A stretch of DNA of 64,000 nucleotides from Tolumonas sp008015085. Its GTDB lineage: Bacteria; Pseudomonadota; Gammaproteobacteria; Enterobacterales; Aeromonadaceae. The position numbers and the translations under genes were made by a program. The stretch is taken from NCBI GenBank assembly GCA_029265125.1, contig JAJUJX010000001.1, forward strand, positions 62,001 to 126,000. Reading direction: 5' to 3'. How positions within the stretch are numbered: position 1 is the stretch's first letter; the number at the start of each line of letters is the position of its first letter. Under the pieces are notes generated by a model that saw nothing but the letters and a program-made list of their open reading frames with translations, was not told the origin of the DNA and searched no databases. This document shows positions 43,485-52,769 of this stretch, piece by piece.

Positions 43485-45092
43485 TCAGGGCAACTGCGGA
43501 CCTGCAGCAATCAGGCGTTTGCCTTCATCATTATCGGTGTATTGCGAGAAATGCTTAATGAAGCGTTGCGCCAGATCCACCGCTTTCCGTTCCCATTCAG
43601 CTGGATCTGCATAAGTATCCCGAGGATCGAGGATCTGCGGATTCACGCCTGGCAGATCGACCGGCATTGCCAGATTGAATATCGGTAAAGTCTTCATCGG
43701 TGCCTTATCAATCGAACCATCCATGATGGCATCAATAATTGCACGGGTATCGTGAATGGATATACGTTTGCCTGTGCCATTCCAGCCGGTATTCACCAGA
43801 TAGCAGTCCGCTCCCGCCGCCTCCATGCGTTTCACAAGCACTTCACCGTATTTGGTTGGATGCAATGTAAGAAATGCTTTCCCAAAACAAGCAGAGAATG
43901 TGGGCGTCGGTTCAGTTACACCGCGTTCGGTACCCGCCAGCTTGGCGGTAAACCCAGAGAGGAAATGATATTGAGTCTGATCGTGTGTCAGCTTGGAGAC
44001 TGGCGGAAGCACACCGAATGCATCTGCCGTCAGAAATATCACTTTCTTTGCATGTCCGGCTTTCGATACTGGTTTGACGATATTATCGATATGATAAATC
44101 GGGTAAGAAACACGGGTGTTTTCGGTGATGGAACCATCATCAAAATCGACATTACCATCAGCATCAACAGTGACGTTTTCCAGCAATGCATCACGACGGA
44201 TGGCATTATAAATATCCGGTTCAGCTTCTTTGTTTAACTTGATAGTTTTGGCGTAACAGCCACCCTCAAAATTGAAGACACCGTCATCATCCCAGCCATG
44301 TTCATCATCACCAATCAGCAGGCGTTTAGGATCAGCGGAAAGCGTAGTTTTACCCGTGCCGGATAACCCGAAAAAGATAGCCACATCACCATCTTTGCCC
44401 ACATTGGCAGAACAATGCATAGATGCAATACCACGCAGCGGTAACAGGTAGTTCATCACTGAAAACAACCCTTTTTTCATTTCTCCGCCATACCAGGTTC
44501 CGCCGATGACCTGCATTTTTTCTGTCAGGTTAAAAGCAACAAAGTTTTCGGAGTTCAGCCCGTGCTCTTTCCAGTTAGGGTTCACTGTTTCTGAACCATT
44601 CAGCACAACAAAATCGGGCTCAAAGCCAACCAACTCTTCTTCACTGGGCCGGATAAACATATTTTTAGCAAAGTGAGCCTGCCAGGCGACTTCGGTAATA
44701 ATGCGTACGGCCAGCCGACTATCGGGATTCGCGCCACAGAATCCATCAATTACAAACAATCGTTTACCGGAAAGCTCTTTCACCACAAGTTCTTTCAGAT
44801 CATTCCAGATCGCAGGAGTAATCGGTTTGTTGTCGTTCTTGCCGCCATCAGACCACCAGACGGTATCACGGGTGGTGTCATCCAGAACAAGGTATTTGTC
44901 TTTGGGGGAACGCCCGGTAAAGACACCGGTTTTAACATTGATAGCACCTAATTTGGTTACGACACCGCGTTCATAACCAACCAAATCAGGATTCAGCTCT
45001 TCTTCATACAACTGATCATAAGAAGGGTTACGGACAATTTCTTTAATATCAGAAATACCATAAAGTCCGAGGTCTAAACGGGCAGTAGTCAT
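43485..45092 (-). CDS. pckA: Phosphoenolpyruvate carboxykinase (ATP) PckA
   Basis: PckA interconverts oxaloacetate plus ATP and phosphoenolpyruvate plus CO2 and ADP. The 535-residue protein has the PEP-carboxykinase P-loop GLSGTGKTTLSADPKR (about residue 242), the metal region LLIGDDEHGWDDDGVFNFEGGCYAK, the adenine-binding NTGWNGTGKRI and an upstream substrate-site RSPKDKY. The ATG at 45092 has AGGAG upstream; an earlier in-frame codon adds eight residues. It follows hslO in E. coli order. In this organism it could also draw oxaloacetate from citrate toward gluconeogenesis or run toward succinate. Confidence 0.96.
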   Translation of the reverse strand: MTTARLDLGLYGISDIKEIVRNPSYDQLYEEELNPDLVGYERGVVTKLGAINVKTGVFTGRSPKDKYLVLDDTTRDTVWWSDGGKNDNKPITPAIWNDLKELVVKELSGKRLFVIDGFCGANPDSRLAVRIITEVAWQAHFAKNMFIRPSEEELVGFEPDFVVLNGSETVNPNWKEHGLNSENFVAFNLTEKMQVIGGTWYGGEMKKGLFSVMNYLLPLRGIASMHCSANVGKDGDVAIFFGLSGTGKTTLSADPKRLLIGDDEHGWDDDGVFNFEGGCYAKTIKLNKEAEPDIYNAIRRDALLENVTVDADGNVDFDDGSITENTRVSYPIYHIDNIVKPVSKAGHAKKVIFLTADAFGVLPPVSKLTHDQTQYHFLSGFTAKLAGTERGVTEPTPTFSACFGKAFLTLHPTKYGEVLVKRMEAAGADCYLVNTGWNGTGKRISIHDTRAIIDAIMDGSIDKAPMKTLPIFNLAMPVDLPGVNPQILDPRDTYADPAEWERKAVDLAQRFIKHFSQYTDNDEGKRLIAAGPQLP

Positions 45093-45186
45093 AAGTTTGC
45101 TCCTGTGTGTGACCAAATTGGGGGGAGGTACATCTGGATTCAGTTTAGGAGCTTCTGCGGCGATTAATGCTTACTACTTCAAATTA

Positions 45187-45259
45187 TGTGGATGCACCTA
45201 CAGTTTTTAAGGATTAAATTTATTTTGCGATCGGAGCGGCAGAATGTTTCCAATTGGAA
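45187..45259 (-). promoter_or_regulatory. Candidate pckA control sites: weak CRP-like box and 12-bp palindrome
   Basis: TGTGGATGCACCTACA (45187-45202) matches the CRP consensus TGTGAN6TCACA at 7 of 10 positions and lies about 95 bases upstream of pckA. TTCCAATTGGAA (45248-45259) is a perfect palindrome of unknown function. E. coli pckA is CRP-dependent, which makes the first plausible. Confidence 0.35.
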
Positions 45260-45299
45260 TGGGAATATAAGCAGTTAAGAAAAGAACAGGAAAAGAGGA

Positions 45300-45322
45300 T
45301 TAGCAATCAGATAGTTTGCTAA
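45300..45322 (-). terminator. Hairpin after hslO
   Basis: A TTAGCAA / TTGCTAA stem with a 9-nt loop lies 60 bases after the hslO stop, followed on the minus strand by TCCTCTTTTCC. The T-run is broken, so efficiency is doubtful. Confidence 0.4.
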
Positions 45323-45381
45323 CCCATGATTTGATTCATTTTTATCAGTATCGATTTATGATCAAACTGCAACAGAAATAA

Positions 45382-46281
45382 TTAGTGCAGAGGGCCTTTG
45401 GGCTCTTCACTCTGTGTTGGTTGATCATTAAAAAGATGAGTGACATCGCTGGCTGAGAAGTGATATTCAGTGCCGCAGTAATCACAATCCATTCTGATGT
45501 CTTCCTGCTCTTCCATCAATGACGCCACTTCCGCCTGCCCCAGTTGCAATAGTGCGGCTTCACAACGAGCACGGGAACAACCACAAACAAAGCTTACGGA
45601 CTGTGGGTCAAATAACCGAACTTCTTCCTGATGATATAGGCGGTATAGCACTTCTTCAGCAGGCAATCCCAGTAATTCGTCACTCTTTATTGTGTCAGTC
45701 AGAGTGGTGATATGTTCGAAATCAAGAGCATGTTGTTCACTGTTACTGTTTGGCATAGCCTGAATGAACATACCTGCAGATTTAGGCTGTTTTTCATGTT
45801 GCTCGGTCTTGATCCAGATCCGGGTCGGCAGCTGTTCTGACTGGGCAAAATAATTTTCCAGACAGGCAGATAGTGTGTCACCATCCAAAGCCACAATGCC
45901 CTGATAGCGTTCACCTTCATTTGGTGTCACGGTGATGATCATATGACCTTTACCGATCAAATCATGCAAACCGGCATTTTCAGCAATGACACCTTCGTAA
46001 CGAGCAACGCCACGCAGTTGCTGCTGATGATCACCATTAATAACGGCAAAACGTACAGGGCCATCCCCCTGAAGTTGAACGGTAATCGAACCTTCAAATT
46101 TCAGGGTGGCTGTCAGCAAGCTGGTAGCTACCAGTAATTCGCTCAGTAATCGCTGAATAGCCTGCGGATAATGATGGCCGCCCAGCATATCCTGGGTCGT
46201 TTGGTTCAGTTGTACCAGCTCGCCACGAACTTCATATTTTTCAAAGATAAAACGATGCAGTTGATCCGGAATATGACTCAT
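45382..46281 (-). CDS. hslO: Redox-activated chaperone Hsp33 (HslO)
   Basis: HslO is a cytosolic holdase chaperone switched on by oxidation. The 299-residue protein has the N-terminal dimer domain (DQLHRFIFEKYEVRGELVQLNQT) and the C-terminal redox switch with four Zn-binding Cys, CGC (in FVCGCSRARC) and CDYC (in RMDCDYCGTEYHF), in the CxC-x(27-32)-CxxC arrangement. It lies downstream of hslR on the same strand and upstream of pckA, as in E. coli. Confidence 0.95.
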   Translation of the reverse strand: MSHIPDQLHRFIFEKYEVRGELVQLNQTTQDMLGGHHYPQAIQRLLSELLVATSLLTATLKFEGSITVQLQGDGPVRFAVINGDHQQQLRGVARYEGVIAENAGLHDLIGKGHMIITVTPNEGERYQGIVALDGDTLSACLENYFAQSEQLPTRIWIKTEQHEKQPKSAGMFIQAMPNSNSEQHALDFEHITTLTDTIKSDELLGLPAEEVLYRLYHQEEVRLFDPQSVSFVCGCSRARCEAALLQLGQAEVASLMEEQEDIRMDCDYCGTEYHFSASDVTHLFNDQPTQSEEPKGPLH

Positions 46282-46323
46282 ATCAGACTTTCTCAGTGTT
46301 AGATTCAGAACGATGCCTCAGCA

Positions 46324-46722
46324 TCATTCACCTTGCTTAAAACGCATCAGGTCGCGTCGTTGTTTTTTATCTGGCTTACTGTCGGGGTGTGGAGCATACA
46401 ATGCATTTAGCCGGTGGGCTTCTGCATTTTTTTCCCGTCTGGCAACGCTGTCATCTGTTTCTGCGTAAAGCAGTTGTGCCTGTGGCGCTGACAAACGTTG
46501 AACACTTAAGGCCAGTACTTCCACCTCTTTGTCGTCATATCCCTGACGGATTTTCAGCATGGCACCCACTTCCACCAGTTTCCCTGGCTTGGTGCGTTGA
46601 CCATTGTAATGGACTTTACCGCCTTCGATCATGCTACGCGCCAACGCCCTGGTTTTGTAAAAGCGGGCGGCCCAGAGCCACTTATCGAGACGAACTTCCC
46701 CGTTGTCAGTTGCTGCCGGCAT
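46324..46722 (-). CDS. hslR: Ribosome-associated heat-shock protein Hsp15 (HslR)
   Basis: HslR binds 50S subunits carrying stalled nascent chains and helps recycle them. The 132-residue protein has an S4 RNA-binding domain at the N-terminus (VRLDKWLWAARFYKTRALARSMIEGGKVHYNG) and a basic C-terminal tail (PDKKQRRDLMRFKQGE). The ATG at 46722 has GAGG 6 bases upstream; an ATG two codons earlier sits on that site. It precedes hslO by 42 bp and is divergent from sspA. Confidence 0.93.
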   Translation of the reverse strand: MPAATDNGEVRLDKWLWAARFYKTRALARSMIEGGKVHYNGQRTKPGKLVEVGAMLKIRQGYDDKEVEVLALSVQRLSAPQAQLLYAETDDSVARREKNAEAHRLNALYAPHPDSKPDKKQRRDLMRFKQGE

Positions 46723-46917
46723 AACCATCCTCAGGCATAAAAGAGAACATTAGTTTACCAGATGCAAATATCAAGGCGAACAACTGACATTGACCTATCC
46801 TCAAACTGCTGAAAATTTGATATACTAAACGGCCTGCTTGTGTTACCGACGTAATACACCCCGGATTTTATGATGGCGACTGCCATCGATTTTTTCTTGT
46901 TCTGAATGGAGGGAACA

Positions 46918-47550
46918 ATGGCTTTCGCTGCCAACAAGCGCTCCGTCATGACCCTGTTCTCCGGCAATGACATGTTTAGTCACCAGGTGCGTATCGTCCT
47001 GGCCGAGAAAGGCGTGACCTTTGATATCTGTATGGTAGATGTAAATGCTCTGCCAGAAGAACTGCTGGAGTTAAACCCGTATAACTCTGTTCCTACACTG
47101 GTAGATCGTGATCTGGTGCTCTACACCTCCCGCATCATCATGGAATATCTGGACGAGCGTTTTCCACATCCGCCGCTGATGCCGGTTTATCCGGTGGCTC
47201 GTGGTAACTGCCGCCTGATGATGCACCGTGTTGAGCTGGATTGGTACTCTCTGGCAGACAAGATCCTGAACAATGCACCGGATGCGGATGCAGCACGCAA
47301 ACAATTGCGTGAAAGCCTGCAGGGCATGGCTCCACTGTTCCAGGAATACCCTTATTTCATGAATGAAGAGTTCAGCCAGGTAGATTGCTACATGGCCCCC
47401 TTGATGTGGCGTTTGCCAATTATGGGTATCGAATTCACCGGCAAAGGTGCTAAAGAACTGAAAGCCTATATGACCCGTTTATTTGAGCGTGAGTCGTTCC
47501 AGGCATCTTTGACCGATGTTGAACGTGAAATGCGTAACGGACAACTGTAA
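46918..47550 (+). CDS. sspA: Stringent starvation protein A (SspA)
   Basis: SspA is a glutathione-S-transferase-fold protein that binds RNA polymerase and affects stationary-phase and acid-stress transcription. The 210-residue protein shows the thioredoxin-like N-domain (SVMTLFSGNDMFSHQVRIVLAEKGV, NPYNSVPTLVDRDLVLY) and the all-helical C-domain with YPFM-like pattern QEYPYFMNEEFSQVDCYMAPLMWRL. The ATG at 46918 has GGAGGG 6 bases before it. A -10-like TATACT lies at 46821-46826. It overlaps sspB by one base. Confidence 0.95.
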   Translation: MAFAANKRSVMTLFSGNDMFSHQVRIVLAEKGVTFDICMVDVNALPEELLELNPYNSVPTLVDRDLVLYTSRIIMEYLDERFPHPPLMPVYPVARGNCRLMMHRVELDWYSLADKILNNAPDADAARKQLRESLQGMAPLFQEYPYFMNEEFSQVDCYMAPLMWRLPIMGIEFTGKGAKELKAYMTRLFERESFQASLTDVEREMRNGQL

Positions 47551-47975
47551 TGGTACCGAACATGACGCCCAGTCGTCCGTATCTGTTGCGGGCATTCTAT
47601 GAATGGCTGCTGGATAATGAGATGACACCACTCTTGCTGGTGGATGCCAATGCCAAGCTGGTACAAGTACCACAACAGTATGCACGTGACGGGCAGATTG
47701 TTCTGAATATTGCTCCGCAAGCGGTTGTGGCTCTCACGCTGGAGAATGACGCAATCAGCTTCAATGCCCGGTTTGGTGGTGTGCCGCATCAGCTTTATAT
47801 TCCGATGGCTGCCGTGTTAGGGCTCCACTCCCGTGAAAACGGAGCAGGAACCTTCTTTCCGCCTGAGCCTGCTTATGCGGACTGGCAGGAGACTGATTCA
47901 GTGACTGAAACTGCATCAGATAAGAACCCGGATCAACGGCCAGACGGACGACCGGTTTTACGTGTGATCAAATAA
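47550..47975 (+). CDS. sspB: ClpXP adaptor SspB
   Basis: SspB delivers ssrA-tagged proteins to ClpXP. The 141-residue protein has the tag-binding domain (SRPYLLRAFYEWLLDNEMTPLLLVDA and ARDGQIVLNIAPQAVVALTL ... NARFGGVPHQLYIPMAAVLGLHSRENGAG), then an acidic, unstructured linker. The ClpX-binding tail RPVLRVIK is at the extreme C-terminus, as in E. coli (RPALRVVK). Start and sspA stop share one base, so translation is coupled. Confidence 0.95.
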   Translation: MVPNMTPSRPYLLRAFYEWLLDNEMTPLLLVDANAKLVQVPQQYARDGQIVLNIAPQAVVALTLENDAISFNARFGGVPHQLYIPMAAVLGLHSRENGAGTFFPPEPAYADWQETDSVTETASDKNPDQRPDGRPVLRVIK

Positions 47976-47977
47976 AG

Positions 47978-48007
47978 AAAAAGGGGAATCATCTGATTCC
48001 CCTTTTT
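47978..48007. terminator. Bidirectional terminator, sspB / dolP
   Basis: A perfect 14-bp stem AAAAAGGGGAATCA / TGATTCCCCTTTTT with a 2-nt centre has T-runs both ways. It lies between convergent genes. Confidence 0.88.
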
Positions 48008-48020
48008 GCTGTTTGAAAAA

Positions 48021-48599
48021 CTACTGAGAAACGTATTCAAAAACCCGGATGACCTTTGTGACACCATATGCATTGCGGGCAATCTCAACAGCCAAATCCC
48101 CCTCACTACGGGTAACCATGCCCATCAGATAAACCTGACTATCTTCGGTGACCACTTTGATATGACTACTATCGAAGTTTCGTTCGGCAATCAGCATGGT
48201 TCGTACTTTTGACGTGATCCAGCTGTCGTTAGTGCGAATGTCATACCCGATCGGTTCTTCCACTTTGATTTCGTTGTAAACCTTACGGACGCCATCCTGA
48301 CGTTCTGCCATGGCTTTGACTTCATCACTGTACTTCTGATGCGGTGTTTGCCCTACCAGCAACACAATACCGTTGTTGCTGTGTACCGATATATGGCTGG
48401 TGCGGGAAATATCAGTACGCTCAGTCAGTTCATGACGTACATTCAGTTCAATTTTTTTGTCATCGACCTGGGCTGTTACAGTCCGGCGGTCTTTAGCCAC
48501 CATAACACCACCTGTGGCACCACCCGCCAGCAATACACCCACACAACCTTGCAGCAGCAATAAACTGGTCAGTGATAACGGAAGCAGTTTACGAAACAT
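48021..48599 (-). CDS. dolP: Outer-membrane BON-domain lipoprotein DolP (YraP)
   Basis: DolP is an outer-membrane lipoprotein with two BON domains that supports envelope integrity. The 192-residue precursor has lipobox LLQGC (Cys about residue 19). BON1 is about residues 45-115 (ISRTSHISVHSNNGIVLLVGQTP) and BON2 about 120-190 (DSWITSKVRTMLIAERNFDSSHIKVVTEDSQVYLMGMVTRSEGDLAVEIAR). It is last in lpoA-yraN-diaA-dolP, 16 bp after diaA, as in E. coli. Confidence 0.93.
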   Translation of the reverse strand: MFRKLLPLSLTSLLLLQGCVGVLLAGGATGGVMVAKDRRTVTAQVDDKKIELNVRHELTERTDISRTSHISVHSNNGIVLLVGQTPHQKYSDEVKAMAERQDGVRKVYNEIKVEEPIGYDIRTNDSWITSKVRTMLIAERNFDSSHIKVVTEDSQVYLMGMVTRSEGDLAVEIARNAYGVTKVIRVFEYVSQ

Positions 48600-48615
48600 A
48601 GCAATTCCTCAATTG

Positions 48616-49194
48616 TTATTGGGGGAACAGAGTTTGATCAATCAAATCACTCAGACAATTCAGTACCAGTAAATGAATTTCAAGAATGCGTGAAAAACGG
48701 GCAGAAGGACAGCGAATTTCAACATCACTTGGTCCTAGTAACCCTGCCAGTTCACCACCATCTCCGGTATTCAGTATCACCATTGTCATATCGCGCGAGA
48801 GCGCTGCTTCGGCTGCGTGGATCAGCTCCCGGTTATCTTCTTCGGTCGTGATCAGCAACAGAATGTCACCTTGCTGGCCTAATGCCCGGATTTGATGAGC
48901 ATAGACATCTTCAAATTTACCGAAATGGCTGAGTGAACTCATCAGATTGCCATCGCAGGTTAATGCTATAGCCGGCAGAGACGGTCGGGCTGTCTCAAAA
49001 CGACTCATCAGATGAGAGACGAATAACTGAGCCAATGCACCGGATGCCCCATTGCCACAGGTAAGGATCTTGTTGCCGTTTAGCAGACAAATAGCCAGCA
49101 TCTGTGCTGCAGTCTGAATGCTTTCTGAAAGCACTTCTGCTGCGGCAATTTTGGTCTGAATGCTTTCGGTAAAATTTTCTCTGATCCGATCCAA
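48616..49194 (-). CDS. diaA: DnaA initiator-associating protein DiaA
   Basis: DiaA is a SIS-domain tetramer that binds DnaA and promotes timely replication initiation. The 192-residue protein matches E. coli DiaA along its length: FTESIQTKIAAAEVLSESIQ, LLNGNKILTCGNGASGALAQ (the SIS phosphosugar-site loop), SRFETARPSLPAIALTCD, GGELAGLLGPSDVEIRCPS and CLSDLIDQTLFP. GmhA is the near paralogue, but the operon position supports DiaA. Confidence 0.93.
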   Translation of the reverse strand: MDRIRENFTESIQTKIAAAEVLSESIQTAAQMLAICLLNGNKILTCGNGASGALAQLFVSHLMSRFETARPSLPAIALTCDGNLMSSLSHFGKFEDVYAHQIRALGQQGDILLLITTEEDNRELIHAAEAALSRDMTMVILNTGDGGELAGLLGPSDVEIRCPSARFSRILEIHLLVLNCLSDLIDQTLFPQ

Positions 49195-49204
49195 CCGGGT
49201 TCTC

Positions 49205-49585
49205 CTAAAATGCGTTTTTCAGCCAGTTACACTGGCCGTCATCGTACGATACTATGTCAAAACGGCAAGCCTGATGTGCTTCGTTTATTCTCTGACTCAT
49301 CAGATAATAACGGGCAGTATGCCGGATTTTTTGCTGTTTGGCGGGTGTTACTGAAGATAATGCACCACCATAATTGCGGGATGCCCGGTAGCGGACTTCA
49401 ACAAAGACCAGCGTCTGCTGCTCCCGCATAATTAGATCTAATTCACCCTGACGGCAATGATAGTTAGCACAGACAAACAGCAGGCCCTGCTGTTCTAAGA
49501 ACCGGCGGGCCTGTTGTTCGTAATGTTGACCTTTACTGCGCCGGTTGCTGGATGGCTGGCTCTGGCTGAGTAGCGGTTGGTTCAT
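49205..49585 (-). CDS. yraN: YraN family (UPF0102) nuclease-like protein
   Basis: A 126-residue protein of the UPF0102 family, which shares the restriction-endonuclease-like fold. The core motif is visible: GELDLIMREQQTLVFVEVRYR, with the E-x-D...E-x-K/R-type acidic residues, and FDIVSYDDGQCNWLKNAF at the end. Its first 53 bases overlap the 3' end of lpoA in a different frame. The biological role is not established. Confidence 0.9.
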   Translation of the reverse strand: MNQPLLSQSQPSSNRRSKGQHYEQQARRFLEQQGLLFVCANYHCRQGELDLIMREQQTLVFVEVRYRASRNYGGALSSVTPAKQQKIRHTARYYLMSQRINEAHQACRFDIVSYDDGQCNWLKNAF

Positions 49586-51422
49586 TAGTTGCTAATTGTC
49601 CGTTGGTATAACGGGTCCAGACCAAATCATGGAGTACGACACCGTCTGTGGTGATATGCAGCGTGCCAGTAAGACCATTCACTGTCATATCCGGGGTTTG
49701 GCGTAATTCGCTGAGTCGGTTAGCCAGATTGGCAGCATCAAAGCCCATAGCATACAGACGCAGTTGATCGCCGCTGGCCTGCGGCAGAGCAACTGTCGCC
49801 TTGGTTAATTGCTCAGGCATGCGATTCAGCATCCAGGGCATATCACCCAGTTGCATACCGTTTAACGCCAGTGCGACATCGGCTTTCAGGCCACTGCTGT
49901 TACTTTTCGAACCGAGATAGTAGGCCGGACGTATTGGCGAATCACCTAACATCATATCCACGCTGGATTTGATGCTGGAGGCTTCAAAAGCGGATGCCAG
50001 CATGAAAATCGCATCGATCCGGTTCGGGTCATTGGCTGGATCGGCCGCCAGTGACTGAACCTGGCCTGCCTGAGGTGCCGCGTTGCTACCACCAAGCTTC
50101 TGACGCAGCAGAGACAATAATTCATCACGGCTGCGGAATTTAGCGACAGAGGCTTCACCGATATCCAGCGAATTCCAATAACTGTTAAAGCCGGCAGCGG
50201 TGCGTTCCCCTAATGGATTAGAGGGCAGCAACAATAGCGGATGTTTCAATCCGTCGTCGTGTATTTTTTGTGCAATCTGGGCTGCCTCATCTTCTGGTGA
50301 CAGCGAGAAGTAGTAAAGATTATCTGCGGTTGGCTGATTACCCAGCTGGTTTAAGGCGAGCACCGGGATAGCAACATGGCTGGCAAACAGTTGTTCTACC
50401 TTATTTTTCTGTAATGGTCCGATAACCAGCTGTGCCCCGTTTTGCTGAACTTTGGCAAGCAGCTCCGGCATTGGCAAACTGTTTTCGTCATAATAGGTGA
50501 AAACGAGTTTATTGCCTGCAGCCTGATTGGCTTGTTCCAGCCCTGCTTTCAAAGCATTAGCCGGGGCCGTCAGCTTACCAGAGAGCGGTAGCAGTACAGC
50601 GATTTTCCGGATATCACTTGTAGCTGTGATCCCGTTGTTATTTTCGGTGATCGCAGGTTGCTGAGATATCGCGTCAGCCGGTGTGAACAGCTCCGCTGCC
50701 GGGTGTTCGGGGTATTGTTTTTGCCAGTCAGCAAATAGCTGTTTTTGTCCTTCAGATGTTTTGGCGATCTGAGCTAAGGTATACCAGCCAGCCGCTTTTT
50801 CCCGTTTCATTCGATTGGCTGCATTGACATAGTTTTTCAGCGTATTGCTATCGCTGTCTTGCAGTAATGCCCAGATTTGCTGATGGTTTTTGGTGAGCAA
50901 ATCGCCTCTCAGATAAGGATCGAGAGCAATCAGGCTGTTAGCCGCTGCTGTTTTCTGGCCGGTTTTCAGTAGTAATTCGGATTGCAGTCGGTAGTAGAAC
51001 TGTACTGTGGTGCTGTCTAACGGACGCAGGTCGATGCCAGCTATACGGTTCAGAGCCTTAGCTGATTGCCCTTGTTTCCCCAATTGCAAAGCAGTCAGCA
51101 TGCGAAGTGCTGCTTTCTGCTTCGGCATCGTGGCTTCTTTGGCCAGCTGTTGCTGAATCGCATTTGCCTGCGGACGATCACCATCGGCTATCAGACGACG
51201 GCTAGCCAACACTTGTAATGCAAAACGATCTTCCGGCGCGGCATTATCAATGCGTGTCAGATACCACTGACTGTTGTGTGTTAGCGGTCCGAATGCCGCT
51301 AAATTTTCATCAGCAGTATCATTACTGCCACTGTTTACTGAGGCACAGCCTGATAACAACAGGATGATGGCAAATAGCCACCAGAAATATGGTACAGTGC
51401 GCAGCTTGCTAATCCGGCTCAA
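49533..51422 (-). CDS. lpoA: Outer-membrane lipoprotein LpoA, activator of PBP1a
   Basis: LpoA spans from the outer membrane to activate the peptidoglycan synthase PBP1a. The 629-residue precursor has lipobox LLLSGC (Cys about residue 26), an N-terminal TPR-like helical domain (about 40-250) and a C-terminal periplasmic-binding-protein-like domain (IRKIAVLLPLSGKLTAPANALKAGLEQA, about 275 onward). The tail is Gln/Pro-rich. The start is a TTG at 51422 with GGAG 7 bases upstream; no ATG precedes the lipobox. It leads lpoA-yraN-diaA-dolP and is divergent from rsmI, as in E. coli. Confidence 0.93.
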   Translation of the reverse strand: MSRISKLRTVPYFWWLFAIILLLSGCASVNSGSNDTADENLAAFGPLTHNSQWYLTRIDNAAPEDRFALQVLASRRLIADGDRPQANAIQQQLAKEATMPKQKAALRMLTALQLGKQGQSAKALNRIAGIDLRPLDSTTVQFYYRLQSELLLKTGQKTAAANSLIALDPYLRGDLLTKNHQQIWALLQDSDSNTLKNYVNAANRMKREKAAGWYTLAQIAKTSEGQKQLFADWQKQYPEHPAAELFTPADAISQQPAITENNNGITATSDIRKIAVLLPLSGKLTAPANALKAGLEQANQAAGNKLVFTYYDENSLPMPELLAKVQQNGAQLVIGPLQKNKVEQLFASHVAIPVLALNQLGNQPTADNLYYFSLSPEDEAAQIAQKIHDDGLKHPLLLLPSNPLGERTAAGFNSYWNSLDIGEASVAKFRSRDELLSLLRQKLGGSNAAPQAGQVQSLAADPANDPNRIDAIFMLASAFEASSIKSSVDMMLGDSPIRPAYYLGSKSNSSGLKADVALALNGMQLGDMPWMLNRMPEQLTKATVALPQASGDQLRLYAMGFDAANLANRLSELRQTPDMTVNGLTGTLHITTDGVVLHDLVWTRYTNGQLATNEPTATQPEPAIQQPAQ

Positions 51423-51503
51423 GATTTATCTCCAACCCACCAACGTTTGGCCTCTAGTTTAATCGTGACGCCAGAATGACACAAATTTTCGACAGGAGTT
51501 TTC

Positions 51504-52349
51504 ATGGCTATTTCACCTTGTCTGTATATCGTACCGACTCCGATTGGTAACCTGTCGGATATAACATTGCGCGCGATTGAAGTTTTAAAATCGGTTGATT
51601 GCATTGCAGCGGAAGATACTCGTCACAGCGGCATTCTGTTGCAACATCTGGATGCGAAAGCGCCAATGCTGGCGTTACATGATCATAATGAGCAACAACG
51701 GGCAGGTGTCCTGATCCAACGAATTCAGCAAGGGCAAAGTATTGCACTGATTTCTGATGCCGGGACTCCACTGATTAGTGATCCCGGCTACCATCTGGTG
51801 AAAGCCTGCCGGGATGCGGGAGTTAAGGTAGTGCCATTACCGGGGCCGTGTGCGGCGATTACGGCCTTAAGTGCGGCCGGTTTACCGACCGACCGCTTTG
51901 TGTTTGAGGGTTTTCTGCCTGCTAAAGAAAAAGGCAAGGAGGATCGCCTGCAGGCTTTGGCCGATGAAACCCGCACCATGGTGTTTTATGAATCACCACG
52001 ACGGGTGGTCGATACGCTGGAATCCATGCAAAAGGTGTTTGGTGATCGTCTGGTGGTTGCAGCCCGCGAATTGACTAAGACATTTGAAACCATTCATGCC
52101 TTACCTTTATCAGAAATGATCCCTTGGCTACAGGAAGATGAAAACCGGACTCGTGGTGAATTCGTGCTGATGGTGGCGGGTAAAACTGAAAACAGTGACG
52201 ACATTCCGGCCGAGGTTCAGCGGACACTGACATTGCTGATGAAAGATCTACCGTTGAAAAAAGCCGCTGCGCTGACCGCAGAAATCTATGGTGTGAAGAA
52301 GAATGCGTTGTATGCCTGGGGGCTGGAACAACAGAATTCTGAGAGATAG
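51504..52349 (+). CDS. rsmI: 16S rRNA (cytidine-1402-2'-O)-methyltransferase RsmI
   Basis: RsmI 2'-O-methylates C1402 in the decoding centre of 16S rRNA. The 281-residue protein is of the tetrapyrrole-methylase fold: LYIVPTPIGNLSDITLRAIEVL at the N-terminus, AAEDTRHSGILLQHL, the SAM-site loop ALISDAGTPLISDPGYHLV, and FEGFLPAKEKGKEDRLQAL. AGGAG precedes the ATG. It is divergent from lpoA, and rnpB begins 36 bases after its stop, with the rnpB -35 box only 2 bases away. Confidence 0.95.
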   Translation: MAISPCLYIVPTPIGNLSDITLRAIEVLKSVDCIAAEDTRHSGILLQHLDAKAPMLALHDHNEQQRAGVLIQRIQQGQSIALISDAGTPLISDPGYHLVKACRDAGVKVVPLPGPCAAITALSAAGLPTDRFVFEGFLPAKEKGKEDRLQALADETRTMVFYESPRRVVDTLESMQKVFGDRLVVAARELTKTFETIHALPLSEMIPWLQEDENRTRGEFVLMVAGKTENSDDIPAEVQRTLTLLMKDLPLKKAAALTAEIYGVKKNALYAWGLEQQNSER

Positions 52350-52350
52350 T

Positions 52351-52379
52351 TTGCCGCAGGGGGCGATCATCCCTATAAT
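52351..52379 (+). promoter_or_regulatory. rnpB promoter
   Basis: TTGCCG (52351-52356), a 17-bp spacer and TATAAT (52374-52379) form a near-consensus sigma-70 promoter. The G+C-only hexamer GCGCGC that follows is typical of growth-rate and ppGpp-controlled stable-RNA promoters. Confidence 0.85.
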
Positions 52380-52385
52380 GCGCGC

Positions 52386-52766
<381 letters not shown>

Positions 52767-52769
52767 AAT

